A DNA stretch of 37,279 nt from Pseudomonas rhizophila (lineage in GTDB: Bacteria > Pseudomonadota > Gammaproteobacteria > Pseudomonadales > Pseudomonadaceae): contig NZ_CP024081.1 of the NCBI RefSeq assembly GCF_003033885.1, positions 4,131,983-4,169,261 on the forward strand. Reading direction: 5' to 3'. The stretch's first letter is position 1. Every line of letters begins with the position of its first letter. Below the pieces are notes generated by a model. The model saw only the letters and a list, made by a program, of their open reading frames with translations, did not search any database and was not told where the DNA came from. Made by a program: the position numbers and the translations under genes. This document shows positions 25,641-37,279 of the stretch, in pieces.

Positions 25641-25877
25641 TCAGATCACCGAATCGCTATCAGTCGCCTTGAGGTTCTTACGCCCATCGACCGCCCCGGC
25701 CACGGTCAGGGCATCGGCTTGCGCCTCGGTGATGTACACCCGGCCACCGTTGAGATCCACCGCCGACATGGCTTTTTCCGCATCAGTGATAACGGTCAAC
25801 TCGCTGGCGGGTCGCTGTTCGTTGAACTCTTCGGTGTCGAAGGTGCAGATGTGGTTGCTATCGATATTGAAACTCAT
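25641..25877 (-). CDS. Small protein, possibly DUF3203 family
   Basis: 78 residues, acidic, no signal peptide, no membrane segment. AAGGAAA lies about seven bases before the ATG. The pattern (MSFNIDSN.IC.F then VDLNGGRVYITEAQADALTVAGAVDGRKNL) resembles the small Pseudomonas proteins I remember as DUF3203, whose role is unknown. Codon use matches the host. It is divergent from the MgtC/SapB gene. Confidence 0.7.
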   Translation of the reverse strand: MSFNIDSNHICTFDTEEFNEQRPASELTVITDAEKAMSAVDLNGGRVYITEAQADALTVAGAVDGRKNLKATDSDSVI

Positions 25878-26013
25878 GGTTAGGTTTCCTTCTGGATGTC
25901 CTGAACGTTAGGCGTCGGCCCGCAGCCGCGGTTCGTTGCGTCTGATCAGCGGTCGAGCGCACCTCTGGCCTGGCTTGCGGTCCATCGTTTATCGACCGGA
26001 AAGAGGACCGTTC

Positions 26014-26514
26014 ATGGACGCCTGGTGGCATGAAGTCTGGATAACCCTGCAATCGGAATTCGCCGATATCACCGATGCGCAGCAGATGACGCGGGTAACC
26101 GTACGCCTGCTGATGGCTGCGTTGTTGGGCGGCATCCTGGGTTTTGAGCGTGAACACAAGGGCAAGGCCGCCGGGGTCCGGACCCATATGCTGGTGGCCT
26201 TGGGGGCGGCGCTGTTTGTGCTGGTGCCGCAGATGTCCGGCTCCGAGGCTGACGCCATGAGCCGTGTGGTGCAGGGTGTTATCGCCGGCATCGGTTTCCT
26301 GGGCGCGGGCACTATCCTCAAGGGCAACGATGGTGACGAAAGCCATGTAAAAGGCCTGACCACCGCCGCCGGCCTGTGGATGACCGCCGCCATCGGTGTC
26401 GCCGCCGGGCTGGGGCGCGAGTCCACGGCAGTGCTCAGTACGGTATTGGCGCTGGCGATCTTCAGTGTGATGCCACTGATTGTCCGGGCGCTGGAGAAGG
26501 AGGAAAAACCGTGA
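26014..26514 (+). CDS. MgtC/SapB family membrane protein
   Basis: 166 residues with about four membrane helices and the family signature LLMAALLGGILGFEREHKGKAAGVRTHMLVALGAALFVL, then GVIAGIGFLGAGTILK and VKGLTTAAGLWMTAAIGVAAGLG. It is a short member lacking the C-terminal cytoplasmic domain of Salmonella MgtC. Short forms (SapB/YhiD type) are of uncertain function; MgtC itself modulates F-type ATP synthase and virulence. The start at 26014 follows GAGG; the open frame to 25936 is not supported. Confidence 0.92.
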   Translation: MDAWWHEVWITLQSEFADITDAQQMTRVTVRLLMAALLGGILGFEREHKGKAAGVRTHMLVALGAALFVLVPQMSGSEADAMSRVVQGVIAGIGFLGAGTILKGNDGDESHVKGLTTAAGLWMTAAIGVAAGLGRESTAVLSTVLALAIFSVMPLIVRALEKEEKP

Positions 26515-26545
26515 CCGCGATCTCCAGCCAGAACACATAATCCTG

Positions 26546-26573
26546 TGTGGGAGCGAGCAAGCCCGCTCCCACA
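26546..26573. terminator. REP-type hairpin after the MgtC/SapB gene
   Basis: TGTGGGAGCG pairs with CGCTCCCACA around an eight-base loop, 32 bases after the stop and before the convergent small proline-rich gene; it can serve both. Confidence 0.6.
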
Positions 26574-26597
26574 GGTTTTATCCACTAGGCTGTTGGT

Positions 26598-26759
26598 TCA
26601 AACCCGCTCCGGCGCCTCGCTCGGCGGGTCGCCCAGAGGAGGCTGGGGATCAAGCGGCGGGTCTTTTTCCGGAATCGGTTCCGGCTCGGGGCCGGGTGGC
26701 GGCAGGGTGGGGTCGTCAATGTTGGGGTCGGGTGTTTCAGCCGGGATGGGAATATTCAT
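26598..26759 (-). CDS. Small proline-rich protein
   Basis: 53 residues, about one third proline, with many aspartates and glutamates: MNIPIPAETPDPNIDDPTLP, then PPGPEPEPIPEKDPPLDPQP, then PLGDPPSEAPERV. GGAGA lies about ten bases before the ATG. The absence of hydrophobic residues implies an extended disordered peptide. I recall similar short proline-rich unknowns in Pseudomonas genomes. It is likely real because of the ribosome site and the consistent proline pattern, but it is too short for firm proof. Confidence 0.6.
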   Translation of the reverse strand: MNIPIPAETPDPNIDDPTLPPPGPEPEPIPEKDPPLDPQPPLGDPPSEAPERV

Positions 26760-26859
26760 CAGGACGGGTCTCCGTGACGCACATGGCTTGAGTCGTGCTT
26801 AACCTTGTTGACCACCCTGCGCCTGGTTTGATCCCGCTGCCATCGGGGCAAATCACTCT

Positions 26860-26887
26860 GAACTTTTAACCGTCGGTTCGGTTCGGA
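26860..26887 (+). promoter_or_regulatory. AlgU (sigma-22)-like promoter upstream of glgE
   Basis: GAACTT (26860-26865), 17 bases, then TCGGA (26883-26887). The AlgU/sigma-E consensus is GAACTT-N16/17-TCTGA, so the -35 is exact and the -10 differs at one base. It lies about 94 bases before the glgE start, on the correct strand. AlgU control would fit an osmotic-stress role of the glucan operon. Confidence 0.45.
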
Positions 26888-26980
26888 GTTTAAGTGAGTT
26901 TTTTCAGGGATCCATCCTTTCAAGGACTACTGGGCCTTTACCGCCACAACGTCCATGGGGCGTAAAAGGAGCGATGCTCG

Positions 26981-28981
26981 ATGACTGCTGAACAACACCC
27001 GACTGACCTGTCGTACAACCCGCATTTGCCATTGTCCCAGGCCCTGTTACTGCCGCGTATTGCCATTGAAAGCACCATGCCGGTCATCGAAGGCGGGCAA
27101 TTCGCCGCCAAGGCCGTGGCCGGGCAGGACGTGACGGTGACCAGCAAAGTCTTCGCCGACGGTCATGACAAATTAGCCGTGCATATCCTTTGGCGCGCGC
27201 TGAAGGATGAGTCGTGGAACAGCGCGGTCATGACCGAGCTGGGCAATAACGGCTGGCTAGGCCAGTTCAATGTGCCCGAGCAGGGCTTCTATGTGTTCCG
27301 CATCGAGGCCTGGATCGACCAGTTCGCCAGTTTCCGCTACGAGCTGGAGAAAAAATTCGCGGCCGGCGTGCCCATCAGCCTGGAATTGCAGGAAGGACGC
27401 AATCAGGTGCAGATGGCGGCCGAGCGCAGCGAAGGTGAGCTGAGGGAGCAATTGACCGCGTTGCACCATGAGCTTTCCGGCCTGTTGCCAGCTGAGCAGG
27501 TGGCATTGTTCCTGGCACCCCGCAGTGCCGGTCTCATGTCCCAGGCCGATCATCGCCCCTATTTGAGTATCAGCCCGCAATACCCTCTGGACGTCGAACG
27601 CAAGTTGGCCGAGTTCGCCAGTTGGTACGAGCTTTTTCCCCGCTCGATCACCGATGATCCCAAGCGTCATGGCACCTTCAATGACGTGCATTCGCGTCTG
27701 GCGGTGATCCAGGACATGGGGTTCGATGTGCTGTACTTCCCGCCGATCCACCCCATCGGTCGCAGCTTTCGCAAGGGCCCGAACAACTCCCTCACCGCCG
27801 GTCCCGACGATCCGGGCAGCCCTTATGCCATCGGGAGCGAGGAGGGCGGTCACGAAGCGATTCACCCGCAGTTGGGCTCGCGCGAGGATTTTCGGCGTCT
27901 GGTGGCCGCGGCGGCCGACCATGGCCTGGAGATCGCGTTGGACTTTGCTATCCAGTGTTCCCAGGACCACCCGTGGCTCAAGCAGCATCCGGGCTGGTTC
28001 AGCTGGCGGCCGGACGGCACGATCAAATATGCGGAAAACCCGCCGAAGAAATACCAGGACATCGTCAACGTCGATTTCTACGCCGCGGATGCGATTCCCA
28101 GCCTGTGGCTGGAGCTGCGGGACGTGGTGGTGGGGTGGGTCAATGAGGGCGTGAAGATCTTCCGTGTCGACAATCCCCACACCAAGCCGTTGCCGTTCTG
28201 GCAGTGGTTGATTGCCGATGTGCGGGCCCAGCACCCTGAAGTGATGTTCCTCGCCGAAGCCTTCACCACGCCGGCCATGATGGCGCGCCTGGGCAAGGTC
28301 GGTTATTCCCAGAGCTACACCTATTTCACCTGGCGCAATACCAAGACCGAACTGGCGACGTATTTCACCGAGCTCAACGAATCTCCGTTACGCGAGTGCT
28401 ACCGGCCGAACTTTTTCGTCAACACGCCGGACATCAACCCGGCGTTTCTCCATGAGTCGGGGCGCGCCGGGTTTCTGATCCGCGCGGCCCTGGCGACCAT
28501 GGGCTCGGGCCTGTGGGGCATGTACTCGGGGTTTGAATTGTGCGAATCGGCGCCAGTGCCGGGCAAGGAGGAATACCTCGACTCGGAGAAGTATGAGATC
28601 CGCCCCCGGGACTTCACCGCGCCGGGCAACATCATTGCCGAAATCGCCCAGCTCAATCGCATCCGCCGGCAAAACCCGGCGCTGCATACGCACTTGGGCC
28701 TGACGATCTACAACGCCTGGAACGACAACATCCTGTACTTCGGCAAACGCACCGCCGATGGCAGCAATTTCATTCTGGTGGCAGTGAGTCTCGACCCGCA
28801 TACCCCGCAGGAAGCCAATTTCGAGTTGCCGCTGTGGGAGATGGGGCTGCCGGACGATGCCCAGACCCAAGGCGAGGATTTGATGAGCGGGCATCGTTGG
28901 ACGTGGTATGGCAAGTACCAGTTCATGCGTATCGACCCGGCCTACCAACCGTTCGGGATATGGCGGATCAGCGTGGCGTAA
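26981..28981 (+). CDS. glgE: GlgE, alpha-1,4-glucan:maltose-1-phosphate maltosyltransferase
   Basis: 666 residues, a GH13 subfamily 3 enzyme. It transfers maltosyl units from maltose 1-phosphate onto alpha-1,4-glucan. The N-terminal domain (about 20-200) is followed by the catalytic barrel with YFPPIHPIGRSFRKGPNN, the nucleophile D397 in FRVDNPHTKP and acid/base E426 in FLAEAFTTP, and a C-terminal beta domain. AAGGAG is nine bases upstream. First gene of glgE-treS-glgB, matching the order of P. aeruginosa PA2151-PA2153. Its substrate is made by the kinase half of the next gene. Confidence 0.96.
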   Translation: MTAEQHPTDLSYNPHLPLSQALLLPRIAIESTMPVIEGGQFAAKAVAGQDVTVTSKVFADGHDKLAVHILWRALKDESWNSAVMTELGNNGWLGQFNVPEQGFYVFRIEAWIDQFASFRYELEKKFAAGVPISLELQEGRNQVQMAAERSEGELREQLTALHHELSGLLPAEQVALFLAPRSAGLMSQADHRPYLSISPQYPLDVERKLAEFASWYELFPRSITDDPKRHGTFNDVHSRLAVIQDMGFDVLYFPPIHPIGRSFRKGPNNSLTAGPDDPGSPYAIGSEEGGHEAIHPQLGSREDFRRLVAAAADHGLEIALDFAIQCSQDHPWLKQHPGWFSWRPDGTIKYAENPPKKYQDIVNVDFYAADAIPSLWLELRDVVVGWVNEGVKIFRVDNPHTKPLPFWQWLIADVRAQHPEVMFLAEAFTTPAMMARLGKVGYSQSYTYFTWRNTKTELATYFTELNESPLRECYRPNFFVNTPDINPAFLHESGRAGFLIRAALATMGSGLWGMYSGFELCESAPVPGKEEYLDSEKYEIRPRDFTAPGNIIAEIAQLNRIRRQNPALHTHLGLTIYNAWNDNILYFGKRTADGSNFILVAVSLDPHTPQEANFELPLWEMGLPDDAQTQGEDLMSGHRWTWYGKYQFMRIDPAYQPFGIWRISVA

Positions 28982-28984
28982 GGC

Positions 28985-29072
28985 TGTGGGAGCAAGGCTT
29001 GCCCGCGATGAAGTTGACGCGCTCTTCAGGGGAATCGAGGCGCCTGCATCGCGAGCAAGCTTTGCTCCCACA
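28985..29072. repeat. REP doublet inside the glgE-treS interval
   Basis: TGTGGGAGCAAGGCTTGCCCG (from 28985) and the inverted CATCGCGAGCAAGCTTTGCT.. ending at 29072 form a doublet starting four bases after the glgE stop, in a 190-base gap within what is otherwise an operon. In RNA it would form a hairpin that could stabilise the glgE message or reduce read-through. Confidence 0.85.
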
Positions 29073-29171
29073 AAGTGAGGATAAATCCCCTCGCCACAAA
29101 AAGGCCCCACGACACAAAAAGACCTTACAAGCCTGTTTCAGCGGCTTTACAGAATTTCTCAGGAGTTGCAA

Positions 29172-32516
<3,345 letters not shown>

Positions 32517-32527
32517 TGGAGAGAATC

Positions 32528-34762
32528 ATGAGTGTCTCGAACAAAGAACCACAGGGGCAGGCCAAAGAGTCGTTGCTGCCGTCCCCCCATGACATCGACG
32601 CGCTGGTGCGCGCAGAACATCAGGACCCGTTTTCCATCCTTGGTCCCCACGGCGATGGTGCCGGCGGGCAGTTCATCCGGGCGTACCTGCCCGGCGCCTT
32701 GAGCGTGCAAGTGTTGGCCCGCGATGGCGACGAAGTCCTGGGCGATTTGCAGCTCAGCGAAACCCCGGGGCTGTTTGTCGGCCATTTCGACCGCGCCCAA
32801 CCCTACCTGTTGCGCACCCGCTGGGCCGGCGGTGAGCAGGTGGCCGAAGACCCCTACAGCTTCGGGCCACTGCTGGGGGAAATGGACCTTTATCTGTTTG
32901 CCGAAGGCAATCATCGCGACCTCAGTTCCTGTCTGGGGGCGCAGTTGACCACTGTCGATGGCGTCGACGGCGTGCGCTTTGCTGTATGGGCACCGAATGC
33001 GCGGCGAGTCTCGGTGGTGGGCGATTTCAACGTCTGGGACGGGCGCCGGCATCCAATGCGCATCCGTTATCCGTCCGGGGTGTGGGAGTTGTTCATCCCG
33101 CGGCTTGGCGCGGGCGAGGGTTACAAATATGAAATCCTCGGCGCCCACGGCATTTTGCCGCTCAAGGCTGACCCGGTGGCGCTGGCCACTCAAATGCCGC
33201 CGGATACCGCTTCCAAGGTCGCCGCGCCGCTGAAAATCGAGTGGCAGGATGGGCAATGGATGCAAGATCGTCGCGAGCGGCAGTTGCCTGGCGCACCGCT
33301 GTCGATCTACGAATTGCACGCCGGCTCCTGGCAGTGCGAAATCGACGAGGCGGGAGAAGTTGCCCGGCAGTACACCTGGCACGAAATGGCCGAACGCCTG
33401 ATTCCGTACGTCAAGGACCTGGGGTTCACCCACATCGAGCTGATGCCGATCATGGAGCATCCGTTCGGGGGGTCCTGGGGTTACCAGCCGCTTTCACAGT
33501 TTGCCCCGACGGCGCGTTTCGGCTCGCCGGACGATTTCGCGGCGTTCGTCAATGCCTGTCACCAGGCCGACATCGGCGTGATTCTCGATTGGGTGCCGGC
33601 GCATTTCCCCACCGATACCCACGGTCTGGCCCAGTTCGACGGCACCGCGCTGTACGAATACGGCAACCCGCTGGAAGGCTTTCACCAGGATTGGGACACC
33701 CTGATCTACAACCTGGGACGCACCGAAGTCCATGGTTTCATGCTCGCTTCGGCGCTGCATTGGCTGAAGCACTTCCACATCGACGGCCTGCGTGTGGATG
33801 CCGTCGCCTCGATGTTGTATCGCGACTATTCACGCAAGGCCGGCGAATGGGTGCCCAATCGCCACGGTGGACGGGAGAACCTGGAAGCCATCGACTTCCT
33901 GCGGCACCTCAATGACGTGGTGGCGCTGGAAACCCCCGGTGCGTTGGTTATCGCCGAAGAGTCCACCGCCTGGCCCGGCGTCAGTCAGAGCACGCAACAG
34001 GGCGGCCTGGGTTTCGCCTATAAGTGGAACATGGGCTGGATGCACGATTCGCTGCATTACATCCAGCAGGACCCGGTGTACCGCGCCCACCATCACAACG
34101 AACTGAGTTTCGGCCTGATGTACGCGTGGTCCGAGCGCTTTGTCCTGCCGATTTCCCATGACGAAGTGGTGCATGGCAAACGCTCGCTGATCGACAAGAT
34201 GCCGGGCGATCGCTGGCAGAAATTCGCCAACTTGCGGGCCTATCTGAGTTTCATGTGGGGCCATCCCGGCAAGAAGCTTCTGTTCATGGGCTGCGAGTTC
34301 GGCCAATGGCGCGAGTGGAACCACGACCAGCAGCTGGACTGGTACCTGTTGCAATACCCGGAGCACCGTGGGGTGCAGAAGCTGGTGAGCGACCTGAACC
34401 GTCTCTATCGCGAAGAGCCGGCGCTGCACGATCAGGACGACGCGCCTCAGGGGTTCCAGTGGCTGATTGGTGATGATGCGGTGAACAGCGTCTACGCCTG
34501 GTTGCGTTGGAGCAAGGAAGGTCGACCGGTGCTGGTGGTTGCCAACTTCACGCCCGTGCCGCGCGCGGCATACCGCATCGGCGTGCCGTTTGCCGGGCGC
34601 TGGGTGGAATTGCTCAACAGTGACGCCGACACCTATGCCGGTTCCAACTACGGCAACAGCGGTGGTGCCTTCACCGAAGAAGTGCCCAGCCATGGCCAGG
34701 CGCTGTCGCTGGAACTCAACTTGCCGCCATTGGCGGTGTTGATTCTGCGGCCGGAGGGTTAG
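32528..34762 (+). CDS. glgB: 1,4-alpha-glucan branching enzyme
   Basis: 744 residues: an N-terminal CBM48 domain pair (about 20-230, with [23 protein letters not shown]), the GH13 barrel with nucleophile D424 ([17 protein letters not shown]), acid/base E477 (LVIAEEST) and [12 protein letters not shown], and a C-terminal beta domain. It makes alpha-1,6 branches in the glucan built by GlgE. The start at 32528 follows GGAGAG; a GTG at 32516 overlaps the treS stop and is less likely. No glgC or glgA is in the window, consistent with polymer made by the GlgE route here. Confidence 0.96.
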   Translation: MSVSNKEPQGQAKESLLPSPHDIDALVRAEHQDPFSILGPHGDGAGGQFIRAYLPGALSVQVLARDGDEVLGDLQLSETPGLFVGHFDRAQPYLLRTRWAGGEQVAEDPYSFGPLLGEMDLYLFAEGNHRDLSSCLGAQLTTVDGVDGVRFAVWAPNARRVSVVGDFNVWDGRRHPMRIRYPSGVWELFIPRLGAGEGYKYEILGAHGILPLKADPVALATQMPPDTASKVAAPLKIEWQDGQWMQDRRERQLPGAPLSIYELHAGSWQCEIDEAGEVARQYTWHEMAERLIPYVKDLGFTHIELMPIMEHPFGGSWGYQPLSQFAPTARFGSPDDFAAFVNACHQADIGVILDWVPAHFPTDTHGLAQFDGTALYEYGNPLEGFHQDWDTLIYNLGRTEVHGFMLASALHWLKHFHIDGLRVDAVASMLYRDYSRKAGEWVPNRHGGRENLEAIDFLRHLNDVVALETPGALVIAEESTAWPGVSQSTQQGGLGFAYKWNMGWMHDSLHYIQQDPVYRAHHHNELSFGLMYAWSERFVLPISHDEVVHGKRSLIDKMPGDRWQKFANLRAYLSFMWGHPGKKLLFMGCEFGQWREWNHDQQLDWYLLQYPEHRGVQKLVSDLNRLYREEPALHDQDDAPQGFQWLIGDDAVNSVYAWLRWSKEGRPVLVVANFTPVPRAAYRIGVPFAGRWVELLNSDADTYAGSNYGNSGGAFTEEVPSHGQALSLELNLPPLAVLILRPEG

Positions 34763-34789
34763 GAGCAGGTCCTATCATGCACTAACCCT

Positions 34790-34864
34790 GTGGGAGCGAG
34801 CCTGCTCGCGATGCGGTTGCGATGTTGGATGTGCCGCCTTCATCGCGAGCAGGCTCGCTCCCAC
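34790..34864. repeat. REP doublet between glgB and gudD
   Basis: TGTGGGAGCGAGCCTGCTCG from 34790 and its inverted copy ending at 34864 lie between convergent genes, 27 bases after the glgB stop, and may end transcription from both sides. Confidence 0.9.
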
Positions 34865-34893
34865 CTGGATAGGTGCTCAGCCAGAAGGTTCGT

Positions 34894-36237
34894 TCAGCGC
34901 ACCAGGCACGGCTGCTTGTTGTTGAACGTCCAGCCCGGAATCAGATACTGCATTGCAACCGCATCATCCCGCGCGCCAAGCCCCATCCCTTTGTACAGTT
35001 CATGAGCCTTGGCCAATTGGTCGGTGTCCAGCTCGATCCCCAGTCCCGGTTTTTTCGGCACCTGCACGCAGCCACCCTGGATCTGCAACGGAGCCTTGGT
35101 CAGCCGCTGGCCATCCTGCCAGATCCAGTGCGTGTCGATCGCCGTGATGTCACCCGGTGCGGCCGCAGCTACGTGGGTGAACATCGCCAGGGAAATGTCG
35201 AAGTGGTTGTTGGAGTGCGAGCCCCAGGTCAGGCCCCATTCGTTGCACATCTGCGCCACTCGAACCGAACCTTGCATGGTCCAGAAGTGTGGGTCGGCCA
35301 GGGGAATGTCCACCGATTGCAAGGTGATGGCATGGCCCATTTCGCGCCAATCGGTGGCGATCATGTTAGTGGCGGTTTTAAGACCGGTGGCGCGGCGGAA
35401 CTCGGCCATCACCTCACGGCCCGAATAACCGTTCTCGGCACCACAAGGATCTTCGGCGTATGCCAGGACCTTGTGCTGGTCCCGGCAGAGGCGGATGGCC
35501 TCCTTGAGTGACCAGGCGCCGTTCGGGTCCAGGGTGATACGTGCCTGAGGGAAGCGTTCGGCCAGGGCGGTGACGGCTTCGATTTCTTCGTCGCCCTTGA
35601 GCACGCCGCCCTTGAGCTTGAAGTCCTGGAAGCCGTAACGCGAATGAGCGGCTTCGGCCAGGCGCACCACGGCGTCGGCGTCCAGGGCTTTTTCGTGGCG
35701 TACGCGGAACCAGTCGTTGTCGGCGTCCGGCTCGCTGCGGTAGGGCAGGTCAGTTTGCTGGCGATCACCCACATAAAACAGATAACCGAGCATTTTCACT
35801 TCATCACGCTGCTGGCCTTCGCCGAGCAGTGCGGCTACCGGTACATCCAGGTGCTGGCCCAGCAGGTCCAGCAACGCCGCTTCCAGGCCGGTGACCGCGT
35901 GAATGGTGATGCGCAGGTCGAACGTCTGCAAGCCACGACCACCGGCATCCCGGTCGGCGAAGGCCTGGCGTACGGTGTTGAGAATCTTCTGATAGGTGCC
36001 GATGGGGCTGCCGACCACCAGCGAGCGGGCGTCTTCGAGGGTCTGGCGAATGCGCTCGCCGCCGGGCACTTCGCCCACGCCGGTGTGGCCGGCGTTGTCT
36101 TTGAGAATGACGATGTTGCGGGTAAAGAACGGGCCATGGGCGCCACTGAGATTCAGCAGCATGCCGTCATGACCGGCCACCGGCACGACCTGCATGCTGG
36201 TGATGATGGGGGCTTTGGTGGCTTCTTGGGTCTGCAT
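34894..36237 (-). CDS. gudD: Glucarate dehydratase
   Basis: 447 residues, an enolase-superfamily enzyme removing water from D-glucarate to give 5-keto-4-deoxyglucarate. The base K209 of FKLKGG (K207-L-K209), metal ligands D237 (LDPNGAW) and E262/D263 region (AEDPCG), and catalytic H341 ([10 protein letters not shown]) are present. [25 protein letters not shown] matches E. coli GudD closely. The start at 36237 fits the family; the open frame to 36303 is unsupported. It is divergent from a FadR-type regulator at 36542 that probably controls it. Transport and later pathway genes are not in this window. Confidence 0.95.
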   Translation of the reverse strand: MQTQEATKAPIITSMQVVPVAGHDGMLLNLSGAHGPFFTRNIVILKDNAGHTGVGEVPGGERIRQTLEDARSLVVGSPIGTYQKILNTVRQAFADRDAGGRGLQTFDLRITIHAVTGLEAALLDLLGQHLDVPVAALLGEGQQRDEVKMLGYLFYVGDRQQTDLPYRSEPDADNDWFRVRHEKALDADAVVRLAEAAHSRYGFQDFKLKGGVLKGDEEIEAVTALAERFPQARITLDPNGAWSLKEAIRLCRDQHKVLAYAEDPCGAENGYSGREVMAEFRRATGLKTATNMIATDWREMGHAITLQSVDIPLADPHFWTMQGSVRVAQMCNEWGLTWGSHSNNHFDISLAMFTHVAAAAPGDITAIDTHWIWQDGQRLTKAPLQIQGGCVQVPKKPGLGIELDTDQLAKAHELYKGMGLGARDDAVAMQYLIPGWTFNNKQPCLVR

Positions 36238-36467
36238 GTTTTTCCCACTCGTTGTTTTTATGCGGGGCATCGCAGGAGGGCGATGTTGATAGACATCATA
36301 CAACTTGATTTTTTTATCTTACAAGGGAGGCTGGTCGGTTTTTTTGGATGGTTTGCCTTAAAAAACTCGGAAATACCTTTATTTGCTGGATTTTTTAGCA
36401 AGGAAAAGAAACATGGGGAAGATCAGTTTAGCGCTGGCGGAACCGTTCGATGACTGAGATGATTGCA

Positions 36468-36480
36468 CTTGTCATACAAG
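36468..36480. promoter_or_regulatory. Possible operator for the GntR regulator
   Basis: CTTGTCATACAAG has five-base inverted arms (CTTGT/ACAAG) with a three-base centre, 61 bases before the regulator start. The half-site CATACAA recurs at 36296-36302, just upstream of gudD, and ACAAG again at 36321-36325. Inverted TTGT..ACAA sites are typical of FadR-subfamily GntR regulators. The rest of this 304-base gap is AT-rich and contains no other sign I can name. Confidence 0.5.
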
Positions 36481-36541
36481 CTAAGGGGCGTGGAGTTTTT
36501 ACCTCACGGCCCGCCTGCTCCGTTTCGAGGACCCACGGCCC

Positions 36542-37255
36542 ATGCACCCAGACATCGAGGCAACGCCGCGCAAACGCACCCACAACCTGGCCCATGACCT
36601 GGTGGCGAAGCTAAGCCAGAGCATTTTGCTGGGGCAGTTGAAACCGGGGGAAAAACTGCCGTCGGAAGGTGCCATTGTGCAGGCCCATGGTGTCAGCCGC
36701 ACGGTGGTGCGCGAGGCGATATCCAAGCTGCAGGCCTCGGGGCTGGTGGAAACTCGCCACGGCATCGGCACCTTTGTGCTGGAGCAGACCGGTGAGCCGG
36801 GCCTGAGGCTCAATGTCGACACCGCCGCAGGTGTGCGGGGGATCTTGGAACTGCGCCTGGGCCTGGAAACCCAGGCAGCGGCCCTGGCGGCCTTACGGCG
36901 CAATGAACGCCAACTGCAGCAGATGCGCCAGGCCCTGGATGATTACCAGCGGTTGCTCAGCAATAACGACAGTTGCGTCGACGCCGACCGGCGCTTTCAT
37001 TTGCTCATCGCTGAAGCCACGGACAACACCTGTTTTGTCGAAATCATGCAGCATCTGGGCAGTGCGATGATTCCCCGAACCCGAGTGAACGTGGTCGAAC
37101 GCGGTCAAGCGGACCTAGGGAAACTGGCGCAGTTGGCTAATTTGGAGCACGAGGCCATTTTCAATGCCATCAAACGCCAGGATCCGGACGCCGCCCGCGC
37201 CGCCATGTGGCTGCACCTGACCAACAGTCGCGACCGGTTTGGCGCGGGGGCCTGA
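36542..37255 (+). CDS. FadR-subfamily GntR transcriptional regulator
   Basis: 237 residues: an N-terminal winged helix (about 10-80: LVAKLSQSILLGQLKPGEKLPSEGAIVQAHGVSRTVVREAISKLQASGLVETRHGIGTFV) and a C-terminal all-helical FCD ligand domain (about 95-220) with the metal-binding pattern D..FH..I (DADRRFHLLIAEATDN) and a later LEHEAIFNAIKRQDPDAARAAMWLH. FCD regulators commonly respond to sugar acids. Divergence from gudD makes it the likely repressor of glucarate use. GAGGA lies upstream of the ATG. Complete within the window. Confidence 0.93.
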   Translation: MHPDIEATPRKRTHNLAHDLVAKLSQSILLGQLKPGEKLPSEGAIVQAHGVSRTVVREAISKLQASGLVETRHGIGTFVLEQTGEPGLRLNVDTAAGVRGILELRLGLETQAAALAALRRNERQLQQMRQALDDYQRLLSNNDSCVDADRRFHLLIAEATDNTCFVEIMQHLGSAMIPRTRVNVVERGQADLGKLAQLANLEHEAIFNAIKRQDPDAARAAMWLHLTNSRDRFGAGA

Positions 37256-37279
37256 AGGCTCATCGTCGCCTGACCCACC

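Noticed and set aside
36412..36456. 14-residue open frame with a purine-rich upstream stretch in the gudD-gntR gap
   Set aside because: Too short to support as a gene or leader peptide; no attenuator-like structure follows.

Overview
The window looks like a chromosome segment of a Pseudomonas of the fluorescens group. The evidence is high GC, many inverted pairs of the REP-type repeat built on GTGGGAGC..GCTCCCAC, a split pqiA, and the glgE-treS/maltokinase-glgB cluster. No tRNA, rRNA, transposase, integrase or CRISPR array is visible. Most of the region is ordinary core and near-core metabolism. Accessory character is concentrated at the left end and in a tandem-repeat gene near 6 kb.

Layout: 1-1557 holds the 3' end of an Rhs protein whose AT-rich tip encodes a predicted ADP-ribosyltransferase toxin, followed at once by a small unrecognised gene that is probably its immunity protein. 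1684-4324 carries a YfcG-like glutathione transferase, a PhzF-family protein and a zinc-type HemB. 4763-6519 holds a DUF1615 lipoprotein convergent with a secreted protein made of eleven 13-residue repeats. 6783-10963 carries a second glutathione transferase and, on the minus strand, the pqiA1-pqiA2-pqiB-pqiC envelope lipid-transport operon. 11033-14084 has a two-CBS protein and DNA polymerase II. 14229-18243 has an aldo/keto reductase, a secreted galactose mutarotase, a small lipoprotein-like hypothetical and a TauE/SafE permease. 18524-25394 has a DUF4174 protein, AmpC beta-lactamase, a DyP peroxidase, a YgfF-like SDR, a MocR regulator and CcoG. 25641-26759 has a small unknown protein, an MgtC/SapB protein and a 53-residue proline-rich protein.

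The most coherent pathway is 26981-34762. TreS fused to maltokinase would turn trehalose into maltose and then maltose 1-phosphate, GlgE would extend alpha-1,4-glucan from it, and GlgB would branch the product. A sequence resembling an AlgU (sigma-22) promoter lies upstream, which would fit an osmotic or desiccation stress role. The right end has glucarate dehydratase (minus strand) divergent from a FadR-type GntR regulator, with a likely operator between them.

The best candidates for new biology are the Rhs ADP-ribosyltransferase/immunity pair, the secreted 13-residue repeat protein, the lysozyme-like motifs in the DUF1615 lipoprotein, and two palindromes that look like operators. All assignments come from reading the sequence and from remembered family features; no database search was run.
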